Assembly: GCF_001886615.1 (NCBI RefSeq)
Contig: NZ_CP018139.1
Span: forward strand, 3,410,001 to 3,474,000
Direction: 5' to 3'
DNA from: Halomonas aestuarii
GTDB taxonomy: Bacteria > Pseudomonadota > Gammaproteobacteria > Pseudomonadales > Halomonadaceae
Length of the DNA: 64,000 nucleotides
Shown here one piece after another: positions 1-8,213 of this stretch. Position numbers and translations under genes: made by a program. The first letter of the stretch is position 1. Each line of letters opens with the position of its first letter. Below the pieces are notes generated by a model. It was not told the DNA's origin, made no database searches, and saw only the letters and a program-made list of their open reading frames with translations.

Positions 1-632
1 TTGAGCTGGAAACGATGCTTCAGGCCCCGGGAGGAACGGAAGGCGCTCACCTCCACCCCGGCCCCGCGCAGGTCGCGCAGGTAGCGCTCGGGCAGGCTGT
101 GGGAGCCGATCTCGTCATACAGGAAGCAGACCCGCACCCCCTTCTCGGCGGCCCGCTGCAGGCGGTGCTTGAGCTCGAGGCCCAGGGCGTCGTCGCGCAC
201 GATGAAGAACTGGACGAGGATGTAATCCTCTGCGGCCTCGATGCCGGCGAAGAGGCTGTCGAAGGTCGCCTCTCCATCGATGAGCAGCTCCACCCGGTTG
301 CCCCGGGTCAGGGGCATCATGGCGAGCTGCTCCACCGCGCGAATGTCGGCGTCATTGCTGGCCGACAGATAGGGCACGAAGCGGTCGCGATAGCGGTGCA
401 GCTGGCGGCGCAGCACGCTGTCGCGTTCGCCGCGGGCCAGCACGTAGCCGTAGAAGCGCGGCCGGCCGAAGATCCAGAAGGCCGGCACCGCCAGGTAGGG
501 CATGGTCAGCAGCGAGATGATCCAGGCGATGGCGCCCTGGGAGGTGCGGCTTGACATCAGGGCCAGCACGGCCGAGAGGATGCCCAGCAGGTGGATCAGG
601 AAGATCGCCAGGCCGATCAGCCAGGAGGTCAT
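1..632 (-). CDS. cls: Cardiolipin synthase, N-terminal part (cut by window edge)
   Basis: Only about 210 N-terminal residues are visible; the gene runs off the left edge. Cardiolipin synthases condense phosphatidylglycerol into cardiolipin at the inner membrane. Two hydrophobic segments lie at residues about 3-26 and 36-57, the second ending in a WIFGRPRFYGY stretch typical of bacterial Cls. The first phospholipase D domain then begins (EDYILVQFFIVRDD, followed by GVRVCFLYDEIGS). Neither HKD catalytic motif is inside the window; the first is expected just past the visible GLKHRF end. The start is the ATG before MTSWLIG, which places the membrane segment at the N-terminus. The upstream Shine-Dalgarno is weak. 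ClsA versus ClsB type cannot be settled from this part. Confidence 0.85.
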   Translation of the reverse strand, partial: MTSWLIGLAIFLIHLLGILSAVLALMSSRTSQGAIAWIISLLTMPYLAVPAFWIFGRPRFYGYVLARGERDSVLRRQLHRYRDRFVPYLSASNDADIRAVEQLAMMPLTRGNRVELLIDGEATFDSLFAGIEAAEDYILVQFFIVRDDALGLELKHRLQRAAEKGVRVCFLYDEIGSHSLPERYLRDLRGAGVEVSAFRSSRGLKHRFQL

Positions 633-719
633 GGTCGCATCCCCGTTCCGTGGGACGACGGCGAGGCCGTCCGTAAAAACAATGCCCTAACGCACCCGTC
701 CAGCATACCCCCAAAACGG

Positions 720-749
720 CGACGGCCCCACCACAGGGCGGGGCCGTCG
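720..749 (-). terminator. Hairpin terminator of the fumarase gene
   Basis: A 10-base perfect inverted repeat (CGACGGCCCC / GGGGCCGTCG) with a loop of about 10 bases lies 20 bases after the fumarase stop. On the minus strand it is followed by a short GTTTTGG tract, so it fits an intrinsic terminator with a weak U-run. Confidence 0.6.
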
Positions 750-768
750 CGGCGTTCCGGGCGAGGGA

Positions 769-2274
769 TCAGGCGCGCTCGGCGATGATCTCCTTCCACT
801 TGGCGGGCCCGGTCTGGTGCACCGAGGTGCCCTGGCTGTCGACCGCCACGGTCACCGGCATGTCCTCCACCTCGAACTCGTAGATGGCCTCCATGCCCAG
901 ATCCTCGAAGCCGACCACGCGGGCCTTCTTGATCGCCTGGGCGACCAGGTAGGCGGAGCCCCCCACGGCCATCAGGTAGACCGCCTGGTTGTCGCGGATC
1001 GCCTCGATGGCCGCCTCGCCCCGCTCGGCCTTGCCGACCATGCCCAAGAGGCCGGTCTCCTCCAGCATGGTGCGGGTGAACTTGTCCATGCGTGTGGCGG
1101 TGGTCGGGCCGGCCGGACCGACCACCTCGTCGCGCACCGGGTCCACCGGGCCCACGTAATAGATGAAGCGGCCCTTCATGTCCACCGGCAGCGGCTCGCC
1201 CTTGGCGATCATGTCGACCATGCGCTTGTGGGCGGCGTCACGGCCGGTGAGCAGCTTGCCGTTGAGCAGCAGGGTGTCGCCGGGCTGCCAGGTCTTGACC
1301 TCCTCGGGAGTCACGTGGTCGAGGTCGACGCGCTTGACGTTGTCGCCCGCCTCGCGGGTGATCTCCGGCCAGTCCTCGAGCTTCGGCGCGGGCAGCGCCG
1401 CGGGGCCGCTGCCGTCCAGGGTGAAGTGGGCATGGCGGGTGGCGGCACAGTTGGGGATGATCGCCACCGGCTTGTTGGCGGCATGGGTCGGATAGTCCTT
1501 GACCTTGATGTCCAGCACCGTGGTCAGACCGCCCAGCCCCTGGGCGCCAATGCCGCTCTGGTTGACCTTGTCGAACAGCTCCAGGCGCAGCTCCTCGGCC
1601 CGGGTGGAGGCGCCGCGCGCCTGCAGGTCCTGGATGTCGATGGGATCGAGCAGCGCTTCCTTGGCGAGTTCCATGGCCTTCTCGGCGGTGCCGCCGATGC
1701 CGATGCCCAGCATGCCGGGCGGGCACCAGCCGGCGCCCATCTTGGGCAGCTGCTCCATGACCCAGTCGACCACGTTGTCCGACGGGTTGAGCATGGCAAA
1801 CTTGGACTTGGCCTCGCTGCCGCCGCCCTTGGCCGCTACGTGCACCTCGACGGTGTCGCCGGGCACCAGCTTGTGATGGATGACCGCCGGGGTGTTGTCC
1901 TTGGTGTTCGCCCGCTTGCCGTCCGGGTCGGCCAGCACCGAGGCGCGCAGCACGTTGTCCGGCAGCTGGTAGGCACGGCGAACGCCCTCGTTGACCATGT
2001 CGTCGAGGCTCATGTCGGCCTCGAAGCGCACGTTCATGCCGACATGGACGAAGACCGTGACGATGCCGGTGTCCTGGCAGATCGGGCGCTTGCCGAAGGC
2101 GCACATCCGGGAGTTGATCAGGATCTGGGCGATGGCGTCCTTGGCCGCCGGGTTCTCTTCCCGCTCGTAGGCCGCCGCCATGGCGTCGATGAAGTCCTTC
2201 GGGTGGTAATAGGAGATGTACTGCAGGGCATCGGCGACGCTCTGGATCAGGTCGTCCTGGCGAATCACGGTCAT
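769..2274 (-). CDS. fumA: Class I (iron-sulfur) fumarate hydratase
   Basis: Catalyses reversible hydration of fumarate to malate in the TCA cycle, in the cytoplasm. The 501-residue product is the single-chain class I type, with the alpha-type domain first and the beta-type domain last. Visible family motifs include KRPICQDTG (cluster cysteine), GAGWCPPGMLGIGIGG, IIPNCAATRHAHF, YYVGPVDPVRDEVVGPAGPT and GMEAIYEF. The start is the ATG before TVIRQDDL: an AAGGAG lies about 9 bases upstream, whereas 12 more N-terminal codons would be possible without family support. It stands alone, with a terminator after it and a 179-base gap before it. Class I fumarases carry an oxygen-sensitive [4Fe-4S] cluster; no class II fumarase is in this window. 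Confidence 0.95.
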   Translation of the reverse strand: MTVIRQDDLIQSVADALQYISYYHPKDFIDAMAAAYEREENPAAKDAIAQILINSRMCAFGKRPICQDTGIVTVFVHVGMNVRFEADMSLDDMVNEGVRRAYQLPDNVLRASVLADPDGKRANTKDNTPAVIHHKLVPGDTVEVHVAAKGGGSEAKSKFAMLNPSDNVVDWVMEQLPKMGAGWCPPGMLGIGIGGTAEKAMELAKEALLDPIDIQDLQARGASTRAEELRLELFDKVNQSGIGAQGLGGLTTVLDIKVKDYPTHAANKPVAIIPNCAATRHAHFTLDGSGPAALPAPKLEDWPEITREAGDNVKRVDLDHVTPEEVKTWQPGDTLLLNGKLLTGRDAAHKRMVDMIAKGEPLPVDMKGRFIYYVGPVDPVRDEVVGPAGPTTATRMDKFTRTMLEETGLLGMVGKAERGEAAIEAIRDNQAVYLMAVGGSAYLVAQAIKKARVVGFEDLGMEAIYEFEVEDMPVTVAVDSQGTSVHQTGPAKWKEIIAERA

Positions 2275-2428
2275 GGGCAAGGAACTCCTTGGCGTTGTCG
2301 GCATGCCCACCTCGGGGCGCGTTCCGGCGCGGGTGGGCTCGAACGGCCGGCATTATACCCCAGCTCCTTGGCCTCCCGGCAGTGGCTACCACGAAAGCCG
2401 AAGCCGCTATGGGTATTTGCCAATGATA

Positions 2429-2450
2429 GATAACGGTATAAAAATGATGC
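2429..2450 (-). repeat. AT-rich intergenic motif, copy 1
   Basis: In the gap between nei and the fumarase gene the minus strand reads ATACCGTTATCT followed by ATCAT, preceded by a T-run. A near-identical motif lies at 38215-38229. Both copies sit just after the 3' end of a minus-strand gene. The AT-rich stretch here could also hold the fumarase promoter. Function unknown. Confidence 0.4.
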
Positions 2451-2453
2451 TCA

Positions 2454-3278
2454 TCATCGGGCGGGCTGACAGCGGGGACAGAGATAGAGCCGCCGGGAGG
2501 CCAGCGTGACCCGCTCGATGCTTGTGCCGCAGGCGTGGCACGGCAGGCCGTCGCGTTCGAACACGGCGAAGCGCCAGTGGCGTCGCCTGGCGCCCCGGGC
2601 CCGGTCGGTGGCGGCCCAATCGTCGCGGTTGGTCACCCCCGCCTGGTCGTAGGCCTGGCGGGTCACCGCCAAAACACAGACCGCCAGTCGACCCAGGGCG
2701 CCCTCCTCCAGGTCCGCCGGCCGGGACGCGTGGTGCAGGCCAGCGAAGAACAGGATCTCGCTGCGCAGGTAGTTGCCGGTGCCGGCGAACAGCGACTGGT
2801 CGAGCAGCAGTCCGCCCAGGCCGCGACGCCGGAAGCGCGGCTCGAGCAGCCTGTCCCGGGCGTACGCCTCCGTCACGCCGTGGGTCAGCAGGTCGGGGCC
2901 GAGCCGGGACAGGAAGGGGTGATCCTTAAGGGTCGCCTCGTCCCACAGCGAGACGTCCGAGGCGCTGTAGAGGCTGGCCGCCCTGCCCTCCGCCACCAGG
3001 CGGACCCGCAGCGACCGGCCGGTGTCCGGCTCGCGCTCGGCGTCATGCAGCTTCCAGACGCCGTAGAGCTGGTTGTGGGAATAGAGCACGCGACCATCAT
3101 CGAAGCGGGTCAGCAGCGCCTTGCCCCAGCTGTCCACGGCCGTGACCTCGCGCCCGATCAGTGAGGCGGCCTGCCCCGCCAGGTCGGGAAAGGCGAACCA
3201 GGCGTGGTCGAGGCGCCGGCCGGCGAGCTGGCGATGCACGCGGTCGGCGGCGCGCCGGATCTCCGGGCCTTCCGGCAT
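2454..3278 (-). CDS. nei: Endonuclease VIII-type DNA glycosylase
   Basis: Fpg/Nei family base-excision repair enzyme that removes oxidised pyrimidines and nicks the abasic site. The mature N-terminus PEGPEI gives the catalytic Pro and Glu directly after Met. A WGKALL lysine follows near residue 53. The C-terminus holds the zinc finger, CHAC then CPRC at the very end. At 274 residues it is close to E. coli Nei (263). It is judged Nei rather than MutM because of PEGPEI and the overall pattern; the substrate spectrum is inferred. The start lies 12 bases after the uvrB stop, so the two repair genes form one operon. Confidence 0.9.
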   Translation of the reverse strand: MPEGPEIRRAADRVHRQLAGRRLDHAWFAFPDLAGQAASLIGREVTAVDSWGKALLTRFDDGRVLYSHNQLYGVWKLHDAEREPDTGRSLRVRLVAEGRAASLYSASDVSLWDEATLKDHPFLSRLGPDLLTHGVTEAYARDRLLEPRFRRRGLGGLLLDQSLFAGTGNYLRSEILFFAGLHHASRPADLEEGALGRLAVCVLAVTRQAYDQAGVTNRDDWAATDRARGARRRHWRFAVFERDGLPCHACGTSIERVTLASRRLYLCPRCQPAR

Positions 3279-3290
3279 GGCAGGCGCCCG

Positions 3291-5318
3291 TCAGGCGGAG
3301 CCCAGGAGCAGCTGGCGCTCCTTGAGCTCGTGCAGCCGGTCGCGCATGCGGGCCGCGTCCTCGAACTCCAGGTTCTGCGCCGCCTCGTGCATGGCATCCT
3401 CGACCCGGGAGACCTCCTTGAGCAGTTCCTGGGGCGACAGCTCGGCGGGATCGTAGACGGCCTCGCGCTCGGCCACCTTGCGCTCGCCGCGGCGCCCCTT
3501 GCCCTTCTTGCCGGGGGCCTGGGCGGCCTCCATGATGTCGGCCACCGAGCGCGTCACCGTGGTCGGCGTGATGCCGTGGGCCTCGTTGTGGGCGACCTGC
3601 TTGGCGCGACGCCGCTCTGTCTCGTCCATGGCCCGGCGCATGGAGTCGGTCACCCGGTCGCCGTAGAGGATCGCCTTGCCGTGGGCGTTGCGCGCGGCGC
3701 GCCCCATGGTCTGGATCAGCGAGCGCTCGTTGCGCAGGAAGCCCTCCTTGTCGGCATCGAGGATCGCCACCAGCGAGACCTCGGGGATGTCGAGCCCCTC
3801 GCGCAGCAGGTTGATCCCCACCAGGACGTCGAACTTGCCGAGACGCAGGTCGCGGATGATCTCCACCCGCTCCACGGTGTCGATGTCGGAATGCAGGTAG
3901 CGCACCCGCACGCCGTGCTCGTCCAGGTACTCGGTGAGGTCCTCGGCCATGCGCTTGGTCAGGGTGGTGACCAGCACGCGCTCCCCCACCTCGCTGCGCA
4001 GGTGGATCTCCGACAGCAGGTCGTCCACCTGGGTGGAGGCCGGGCGCACCTCGATCTCCGGGTCCAGCAGGCCGGTCGGGCGCACCACCTGCTCGACCAC
4101 CTGCCCGGCATGCTCGGCCTCGTAGGGGCCGGGCGTGGCGGAGACGAAGACCGTCTGGGGAGAGATCCGCTCCCACTCGTCGAACTTCATCGGACGGTTG
4201 TCCAGCGCCGAGGGCAGGCGGAACCCGTACTCCACCAGGGTCTCCTTGCGGGAGCGGTCGCCCTTGTACATGCCGCCCACCTGGGGAACGCTGACGTGGG
4301 ACTCGTCGATGAACAGCAGGGCGTCACTGGGCAGGTAGTCGAAGAAGGTGGGCGGCGGCTCGCCGGGCTGGCGCCCGGAGAGGTAGCGCGAGTAGTTCTC
4401 GATGCCGTTGCAGTAGCCCAGCTCCAGCATCATCTCGATGTCGTAGAGGGTGCGCTGCTCCAGGCGTTGGGCCTCGACCAGCTTGTCCTGCCGGCGCAGC
4501 TGGTCGAGCCGTTCCACCAGTTCGGCCTTGATCTCGTCGATGGCGCCGAGGATGGTCTCCCGCGGCGTCACGTAGTGCGACTTGGGGTAGATCGTCATGC
4601 GCGGCACCTTGCCCCGCACCTCGCCGGTGAGCGGATCGAACAGGCTGATGGTATCGATCTCGTCGTCGAAGAGCTCGACGCGCACCGCCTCGTCCTCGGC
4701 ATCGGCCGGGAAGATGTCGATCACGTCACCGCGCACCCGGTAGGTGCCGCGCTTGAAGTCCATGTCGTTGCGCGTGTACTGCAGTTCCGCCAGGCGGCGC
4801 AGGAACTTGCGCTGGTCGATCAGCTCGCCGCGGGTGAAGTGCAGGCGCATCTTCAGGTACTGGTCGGGGTCGCCCAGGCCGTAGATCGCCGACACCGACA
4901 CCACGATGATGGCGTCGCGACGCTCCAGCAGCGCCTTGGTGGCCGAGAGGCGCATCTGCTCGATGTGGTCGTTGATGGAGGCATCCTTCTCGATGAAGGT
5001 GTCCGACGACGGCACGTAGGCCTCGGGCTGGTAGTAGTCGTAGTAGGAGACGAAGTACTCGACGGCGTTGTCGGGGAAGAACGACTTGAACTCGCCGTAG
5101 AGCTGCGCCGCCAGGGTCTTGTTGGGCGCCATGACGATGGTCGGACGCTGCAGGTGCTCGACCACGTTGGCCATGGTGAAGGTCTTGCCGGAGCCGGTCA
5201 CGCCCAGCAGCGTCTGGTGGGCCAGCCCCGATTCGAGCCCGCTGATCAGGCCCTGGATGGCCGTGGGCTGGTCACCGGCGGGCCGGAACTTGGACTGCAG
5301 ACGAAAGGGCTTGCTCAT
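3291..5318 (-). CDS. uvrB: UvrABC nucleotide excision repair subunit UvrB
   Basis: Damage-verification helicase of UvrABC excision repair; UvrA loads it onto DNA and it then recruits UvrC. The 675-residue product is full length. Visible parts are Walker A GVTGSGKT (around residue 40), the beta-hairpin [12 protein letters not shown] that clamps DNA, the DEAD-like box LFIDESHV, helicase motifs ATPGPYE and [25 protein letters not shown], and the C-terminal UVR motif ([22 protein letters not shown]) that binds UvrC. It is transcribed ahead of nei with a 12-base gap. No clear SOS box was recognised in the short upstream gap. Confidence 0.98.
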   Translation of the reverse strand: MSKPFRLQSKFRPAGDQPTAIQGLISGLESGLAHQTLLGVTGSGKTFTMANVVEHLQRPTIVMAPNKTLAAQLYGEFKSFFPDNAVEYFVSYYDYYQPEAYVPSSDTFIEKDASINDHIEQMRLSATKALLERRDAIIVVSVSAIYGLGDPDQYLKMRLHFTRGELIDQRKFLRRLAELQYTRNDMDFKRGTYRVRGDVIDIFPADAEDEAVRVELFDDEIDTISLFDPLTGEVRGKVPRMTIYPKSHYVTPRETILGAIDEIKAELVERLDQLRRQDKLVEAQRLEQRTLYDIEMMLELGYCNGIENYSRYLSGRQPGEPPPTFFDYLPSDALLFIDESHVSVPQVGGMYKGDRSRKETLVEYGFRLPSALDNRPMKFDEWERISPQTVFVSATPGPYEAEHAGQVVEQVVRPTGLLDPEIEVRPASTQVDDLLSEIHLRSEVGERVLVTTLTKRMAEDLTEYLDEHGVRVRYLHSDIDTVERVEIIRDLRLGKFDVLVGINLLREGLDIPEVSLVAILDADKEGFLRNERSLIQTMGRAARNAHGKAILYGDRVTDSMRRAMDETERRRAKQVAHNEAHGITPTTVTRSVADIMEAAQAPGKKGKGRRGERKVAEREAVYDPAELSPQELLKEVSRVEDAMHEAAQNLEFEDAARMRDRLHELKERQLLLGSA

Positions 5319-5336
5319 GGCGGCTCCGATGACGAA

Positions 5337-5359
5337 CCGGGCGCCGTCGGGGCGCCCGG
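5337..5359 (-). terminator. GC-rich hairpin between the osmC-like gene and uvrB
   Basis: Nine-base perfect arms (CCGGGCGCC / GGCGCCCGG) with a 5-base loop lie between the OsmC-family stop and the uvrB start. There is no real U-run on the minus strand, only TTCGT. It may partly terminate transcription, separating the OsmC pair from uvrB-nei. Confidence 0.5.
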
Positions 5360-5385
5360 GAGTGAAACGACGCCGGGCGCGGGAT

Positions 5386-5823
5386 TCAGGCGTCGGCGCT
5401 GTTGTTGACGCTGAGGTCGGCGGTACGGGTGGTCACCTCCACGGTGGAGGTGGTCATCAGGCGATGGATCGGGCACTTGTGGCTGATTTCCTCCAGCCGG
5501 ACCCGCTGCTCGGGATCGTCGATGCCGTGGAAGGTCATCACCACCTCCAGCCGGTAGGTCCCGTGGCGCTCCTGGCTGTCGTCGCGGTTTACCGTGACGC
5601 TCACCCCCTCCAGCGGCCATTTCTTGCGCCGGGCGTACATCATGGAGGTGATCGCCTTGCAGGCGCCCAGGGACAGGTCGAAGTAGTCATGGGGGTCCGG
5701 GGCGCTGCCCTCGCCGCCGTAGGCTTCGGGCACGTCCACGAACAGATCCTCGAACCCGTCCAGTTCGACCCGCTGGCGGTAGATATGGTTGCGCTCGCTG
5801 ACGACTTCAATGGTCTTCTTCAT
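5386..5823 (-). CDS. OsmC/Ohr-family peroxiredoxin-like protein
   Basis: A 145-residue cytoplasmic protein of the OsmC superfamily, members of which reduce organic hydroperoxides with a cysteine pair. Both expected cysteines are present, in [14 protein letters not shown] and [40 protein letters not shown] is the family's central helix region. The start codon overlaps the stop of the upstream HMA-like gene (TGATG), implying translational coupling. It resembles the YhfA-like branch more than inducible OsmC. Natural substrate and reductant are not evident from sequence. Confidence 0.85.
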   Translation of the reverse strand: MKKTIEVVSERNHIYRQRVELDGFEDLFVDVPEAYGGEGSAPDPHDYFDLSLGACKAITSMMYARRKKWPLEGVSVTVNRDDSQERHGTYRLEVVMTFHGIDDPEQRVRLEEISHKCPIHRLMTTSTVEVTTRTADLSVNNSADA

Positions 5824-6020
5824 CACTTCACCTCGATACCCAGCTTGAGAGCATCCACCGCCTTGATCAGCGCCTCGCGGCGGGCCTTGCCCTCGACCTC
5901 CGCGCCGTGGCGGCCGACCTCGACACTGTCGACCCCGTCGAGCATCATCAGGGCGGTGGTGATGCGGTTGACCTGGTCGGCGTTTTCGACTCCCTCGAAG
6001 CTCAGTGACTGATGGGCCAT
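5823..6020 (-). CDS. Small HMA-fold-like protein lacking the CxxC metal site
   Basis: A 65-residue protein whose pattern matches the heavy-metal-associated (CopZ/MerP) fold: strand LSFEGV, helix ADQVNRITTALMML, strand GVDSVEV, a second strand, then helix REALIKAVDALKLGIEV. The loop that would carry MxCxxC reads GVENADQV, so both metal-binding cysteines are missing and no cysteine occurs anywhere in the protein. It therefore probably does not bind copper or mercury as CopZ does. Its stop overlaps the OsmC-family start by one base, so it may be a partner for that protein. Assignment to the fold is by eye. Confidence 0.65.
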   Translation of the reverse strand: MAHQSLSFEGVENADQVNRITTALMMLDGVDSVEVGRHGAEVEGKARREALIKAVDALKLGIEVK

Positions 6021-6181
6021 GGGCGCCTCCTGACATGGCGTGGATGGACGGTCTGACTGTGGAAACAGGCCCCGAGTCTAGCACGCCACCCGGGCGCCGG
6101 GCAGCGCTTGCAATGCCGCCCCATCGCCCGCATCTAGACGGCAGGATCATGCACGACACCGAACCACGAGGAGCCCCGCAG

Positions 6182-7216
6182 ATGATGGACTGGATCGCTG
6201 CCACCGGCGGCCGGCAGGAGGCCGGTCACCGGGTGATGTTCGAGACGCCCGATGCGCCACGGGTCGCCCTGGACACCACGGTGATGACGCCGCTCGCCCA
6301 CCTCGGGGTGCTGGACGTCGAGGGGCCCGATGCCGAGCGCTTCCTGCAGGGCCAGACCAGCGCCCAGGTGTCGCTGGCCGACGGCGCCTTCGCGCCGCTG
6401 ACCTGCTTCTGCACCCCCAAGGGCCGCGTGCTGGCGAACGCGGAGCTGATGCGCGTCGCCCCGGCCCACTACCGCCTGGTGATGCATGCGAGCCTGGTGC
6501 CCTCCCTGGCCGAGCACCTGAAGAAGTTCGCCGCCTTCTACAAGGCCGAGCTGAAGGTGCGCGATGACCTGGCCCTGCTCGGGCTGATCGGCCGCGAGGC
6601 CGCGGCCCTGGCCGAGGTGCGCTTCGATGCGCCGCCGCTCCGGCCCTGGCACCAGGCCGGCGACGAGCAGATACAGCTGCTGGCCCACCCGGGGCCGCGC
6701 CCGCGCCTGCTGATCTGCCTGCCGAGCGACCGGGTCGAGGGGGACTGGCAGTGGCTCAGGGAGCACGCCACGCCGGTGGACAACGCCGTCTGGCGGCTGC
6801 ACGACATCCAGGCGGGGCTCGCCTGGCTCGATGCCGATCAGCGCGATACCTACCTGCCGCAGATGATCAACTGGGAGGCACTCGGCGGCATCAGCTTCAA
6901 GAAGGGCTGCTACACCGGCCAGGAGGTGGTCGCCCGCGCCCACTTCCGCGGCCAGGTGAAGAAGCGCCTGGTGCGCGCCCAGCTCGACGGCGGCCTGCTG
7001 CCGGAACCCGGCAGCGCCATCGAGGACGCCGACGACAAGCGGCTCGGCGAGGTGCTCTGCGCCGAGCTCGATGCCTACGGCGAGGCCGAGGTGCTGGCGG
7101 TGATGAGCACCAGGGAGCCCGCCCTGCCCCTGCGCTGCGCCGGCCAGAAGCTCAAGCTGCTGAAGCTGCCCTACCCGGTGGAACGGCTGGACCCGGAAGC
7201 GCTGGCGGTCAAGTAG
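6182..7216 (+). CDS. ygfZ: Folate-binding YgfZ/GcvT-like iron-sulfur repair protein
   Basis: YgfZ is a tetrahydrofolate-binding paralogue of GcvT that supports some iron-sulfur enzymes under oxidative stress. The signature KGCYTGQEVVARAHFRGQ, with its key cysteine, is intact near residue 245. The 344-residue length is close to E. coli (326). The start is the first ATG of the ATGATG pair because GAGGAG lies 8 bases upstream; in-frame upstream codons lack such a site. It is divergent from the HMA-like/OsmC pair, and its last 8 bases overlap the end of the convergent TatD-family gene. A link to the class I fumarase nearby is only suggestive. Confidence 0.93.
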   Translation: MMDWIAATGGRQEAGHRVMFETPDAPRVALDTTVMTPLAHLGVLDVEGPDAERFLQGQTSAQVSLADGAFAPLTCFCTPKGRVLANAELMRVAPAHYRLVMHASLVPSLAEHLKKFAAFYKAELKVRDDLALLGLIGREAAALAEVRFDAPPLRPWHQAGDEQIQLLAHPGPRPRLLICLPSDRVEGDWQWLREHATPVDNAVWRLHDIQAGLAWLDADQRDTYLPQMINWEALGGISFKKGCYTGQEVVARAHFRGQVKKRLVRAQLDGGLLPEPGSAIEDADDKRLGEVLCAELDAYGEAEVLAVMSTREPALPLRCAGQKLKLLKLPYPVERLDPEALAVK

Positions 7217-7976
7217 TAGGGAGCCCGAACAGCCGACGCGCGGTGGCGGTGCTGGCCGCCGCCACCTGCCGTGCCGACTGGCCGCGAAGCTCGGCCACCG
7301 CGCGGCATACCTCGGCGACCCGGGCCGGCTCGTTGCGCTCCCCCTGGTGGCCGGCCAGCGGCATGTCGGGGCTGTCGGTCTCCAACACGTAGCCATCCTT
7401 CGGCAGGGAGGCCACGGCCCGATGCACGCGCCTGGCCCGGTCGAAGGTGACCGCCCCGCCGAGCCCCAGCGTGAAGCCGAGATCGAGGAAGACGCGCGCC
7501 TGCTCGGGAGAGCCGGCGAAGGCGTGGATCAGCCCGCCGGCCGGCAGGTCGAGCTGTCGCAGTCGCTTGGCCACCTGGTCGTTGGCCCGCACGCAGTGGA
7601 TCACCACGGGAAGCGAGCGCGCCTTTGCCAGGCGCAGCTGGGCGTCGAAGAGCGTCCACTGGGCGTCGAGGGTCTCGTCGAAGCGGGCATCGATGCCGCA
7701 CTCTCCCACCGCCACCACCTCCGGATGGCGATCGAGCGCCGCGTCCAGCGCCTCGAGGTCATCCTCCCGGTGCTCCGTCATGAAATAGGGATGCAGCCCC
7801 AGGCAGACGGCGACGTCGTCGCGCGCCCCCAGCGCCAGCACGCGCCCCCAGCGCTGCCGGGTCGTCCCCGGCACCACGAAACGCGTGACGCCCACGGCCC
7901 TGGCCCGCTCGATTACCGCCTCGCGGTCGGCATCGAAGTCGGGGAAGTCCAGGTGGCAGTGGGCGTCAATGAGCAT
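7209..7976 (-). CDS. TatD-family metal-dependent hydrolase (probable DNase)
   Basis: A 255-residue TIM-barrel amidohydrolase-superfamily enzyme of the TatD/YjjV type; characterised members are magnesium-dependent 3'-5' exonucleases or repair deoxyribonucleases. Metal ligands are visible in order: DAHCHLD at the N-terminus (HxH), VGECGID (Glu), VIHCVRAN (His), IHAFAGS (His) and LETDSPDMP (Asp). It looks closer to YjjV than to TatD itself. It ends 8 bases inside the convergent ygfZ. Upstream of its start lies the gap with the 7-base tandem repeat. Confidence 0.9.
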   Translation of the reverse strand: MLIDAHCHLDFPDFDADREAVIERARAVGVTRFVVPGTTRQRWGRVLALGARDDVAVCLGLHPYFMTEHREDDLEALDAALDRHPEVVAVGECGIDARFDETLDAQWTLFDAQLRLAKARSLPVVIHCVRANDQVAKRLRQLDLPAGGLIHAFAGSPEQARVFLDLGFTLGLGGAVTFDRARRVHRAVASLPKDGYVLETDSPDMPLAGHQGERNEPARVAEVCRAVAELRGQSARQVAAASTATARRLFGLPTT

Positions 7977-7990
7977 AGGGGCAAGCTATA

Positions 7991-8029
7991 AGGAGCAAGG
8001 AGCAAGGAGCAAGGAGCAAGGAGCAAGGA
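7991..8029. repeat. Tandem heptamer repeat (AGGAGCA), about 5.6 copies
   Basis: Five perfect head-to-tail copies of AGGAGCA are followed by AGGA, then C. A second locus at 27053-27070 has 2.6 copies of the same unit and also ends AGGAC. It lies 15 bases upstream of the TatD-family start and beside a palindromic element. No open frame through it looks like a protein. Confidence 0.95.
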
Positions 8030-8058
8030 CAAGATACCTTTACTGCATTGCTGAATGT

Positions 8059-8185
8059 GAGGGGCGCCGGGGACAGGCCGAAGAGGAGGTCATTTGCCAT
8101 GGAAGGCAAATGTAGCGCCCAGGGAGGGGTTCACAGCGCCTCCTCGATGGTCCGGCACCCCGGGGCCTGGCCCCGGTTCAGCCCC
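8059..8185. repeat. REP-like imperfect palindromic element
   Basis: A nested palindrome fills the gap before the prfC 3' end. The core at 8091-8112 is CATTTGCC-ATGGAA-GGCAAATG, with perfect 8-base arms. Outer arms include GAGGAGG at about 8083 pairing with CCTCCTC at about 8141, and beyond these GGGGAC/GGCC-rich segments that pair imperfectly. The architecture resembles the extragenic palindromes repeated through many gammaproteobacterial genomes; that it is repeated in this genome is inference, since only one copy is in the window. Confidence 0.55.
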
Positions 8186-8213
8186 GACCGGGACTGCACT
8201 GGCACTAGCGCAA

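Noticed and set aside
3204..5408. Long open frame antisense to uvrB
   Set aside because: Same high-GC shadow effect; uvrB on the other strand has every expected motif.
7991..8029. CRISPR array
   Set aside because: The repeat unit is 7 bases and contiguous, without spacers, and no cas gene is present.
7885..8115. Small protein with KEQGARS repeats
   Set aside because: It is just the translation of the AGGAGCA repeat plus antisense of the TatD-family gene; no ribosome site or conserved domain.
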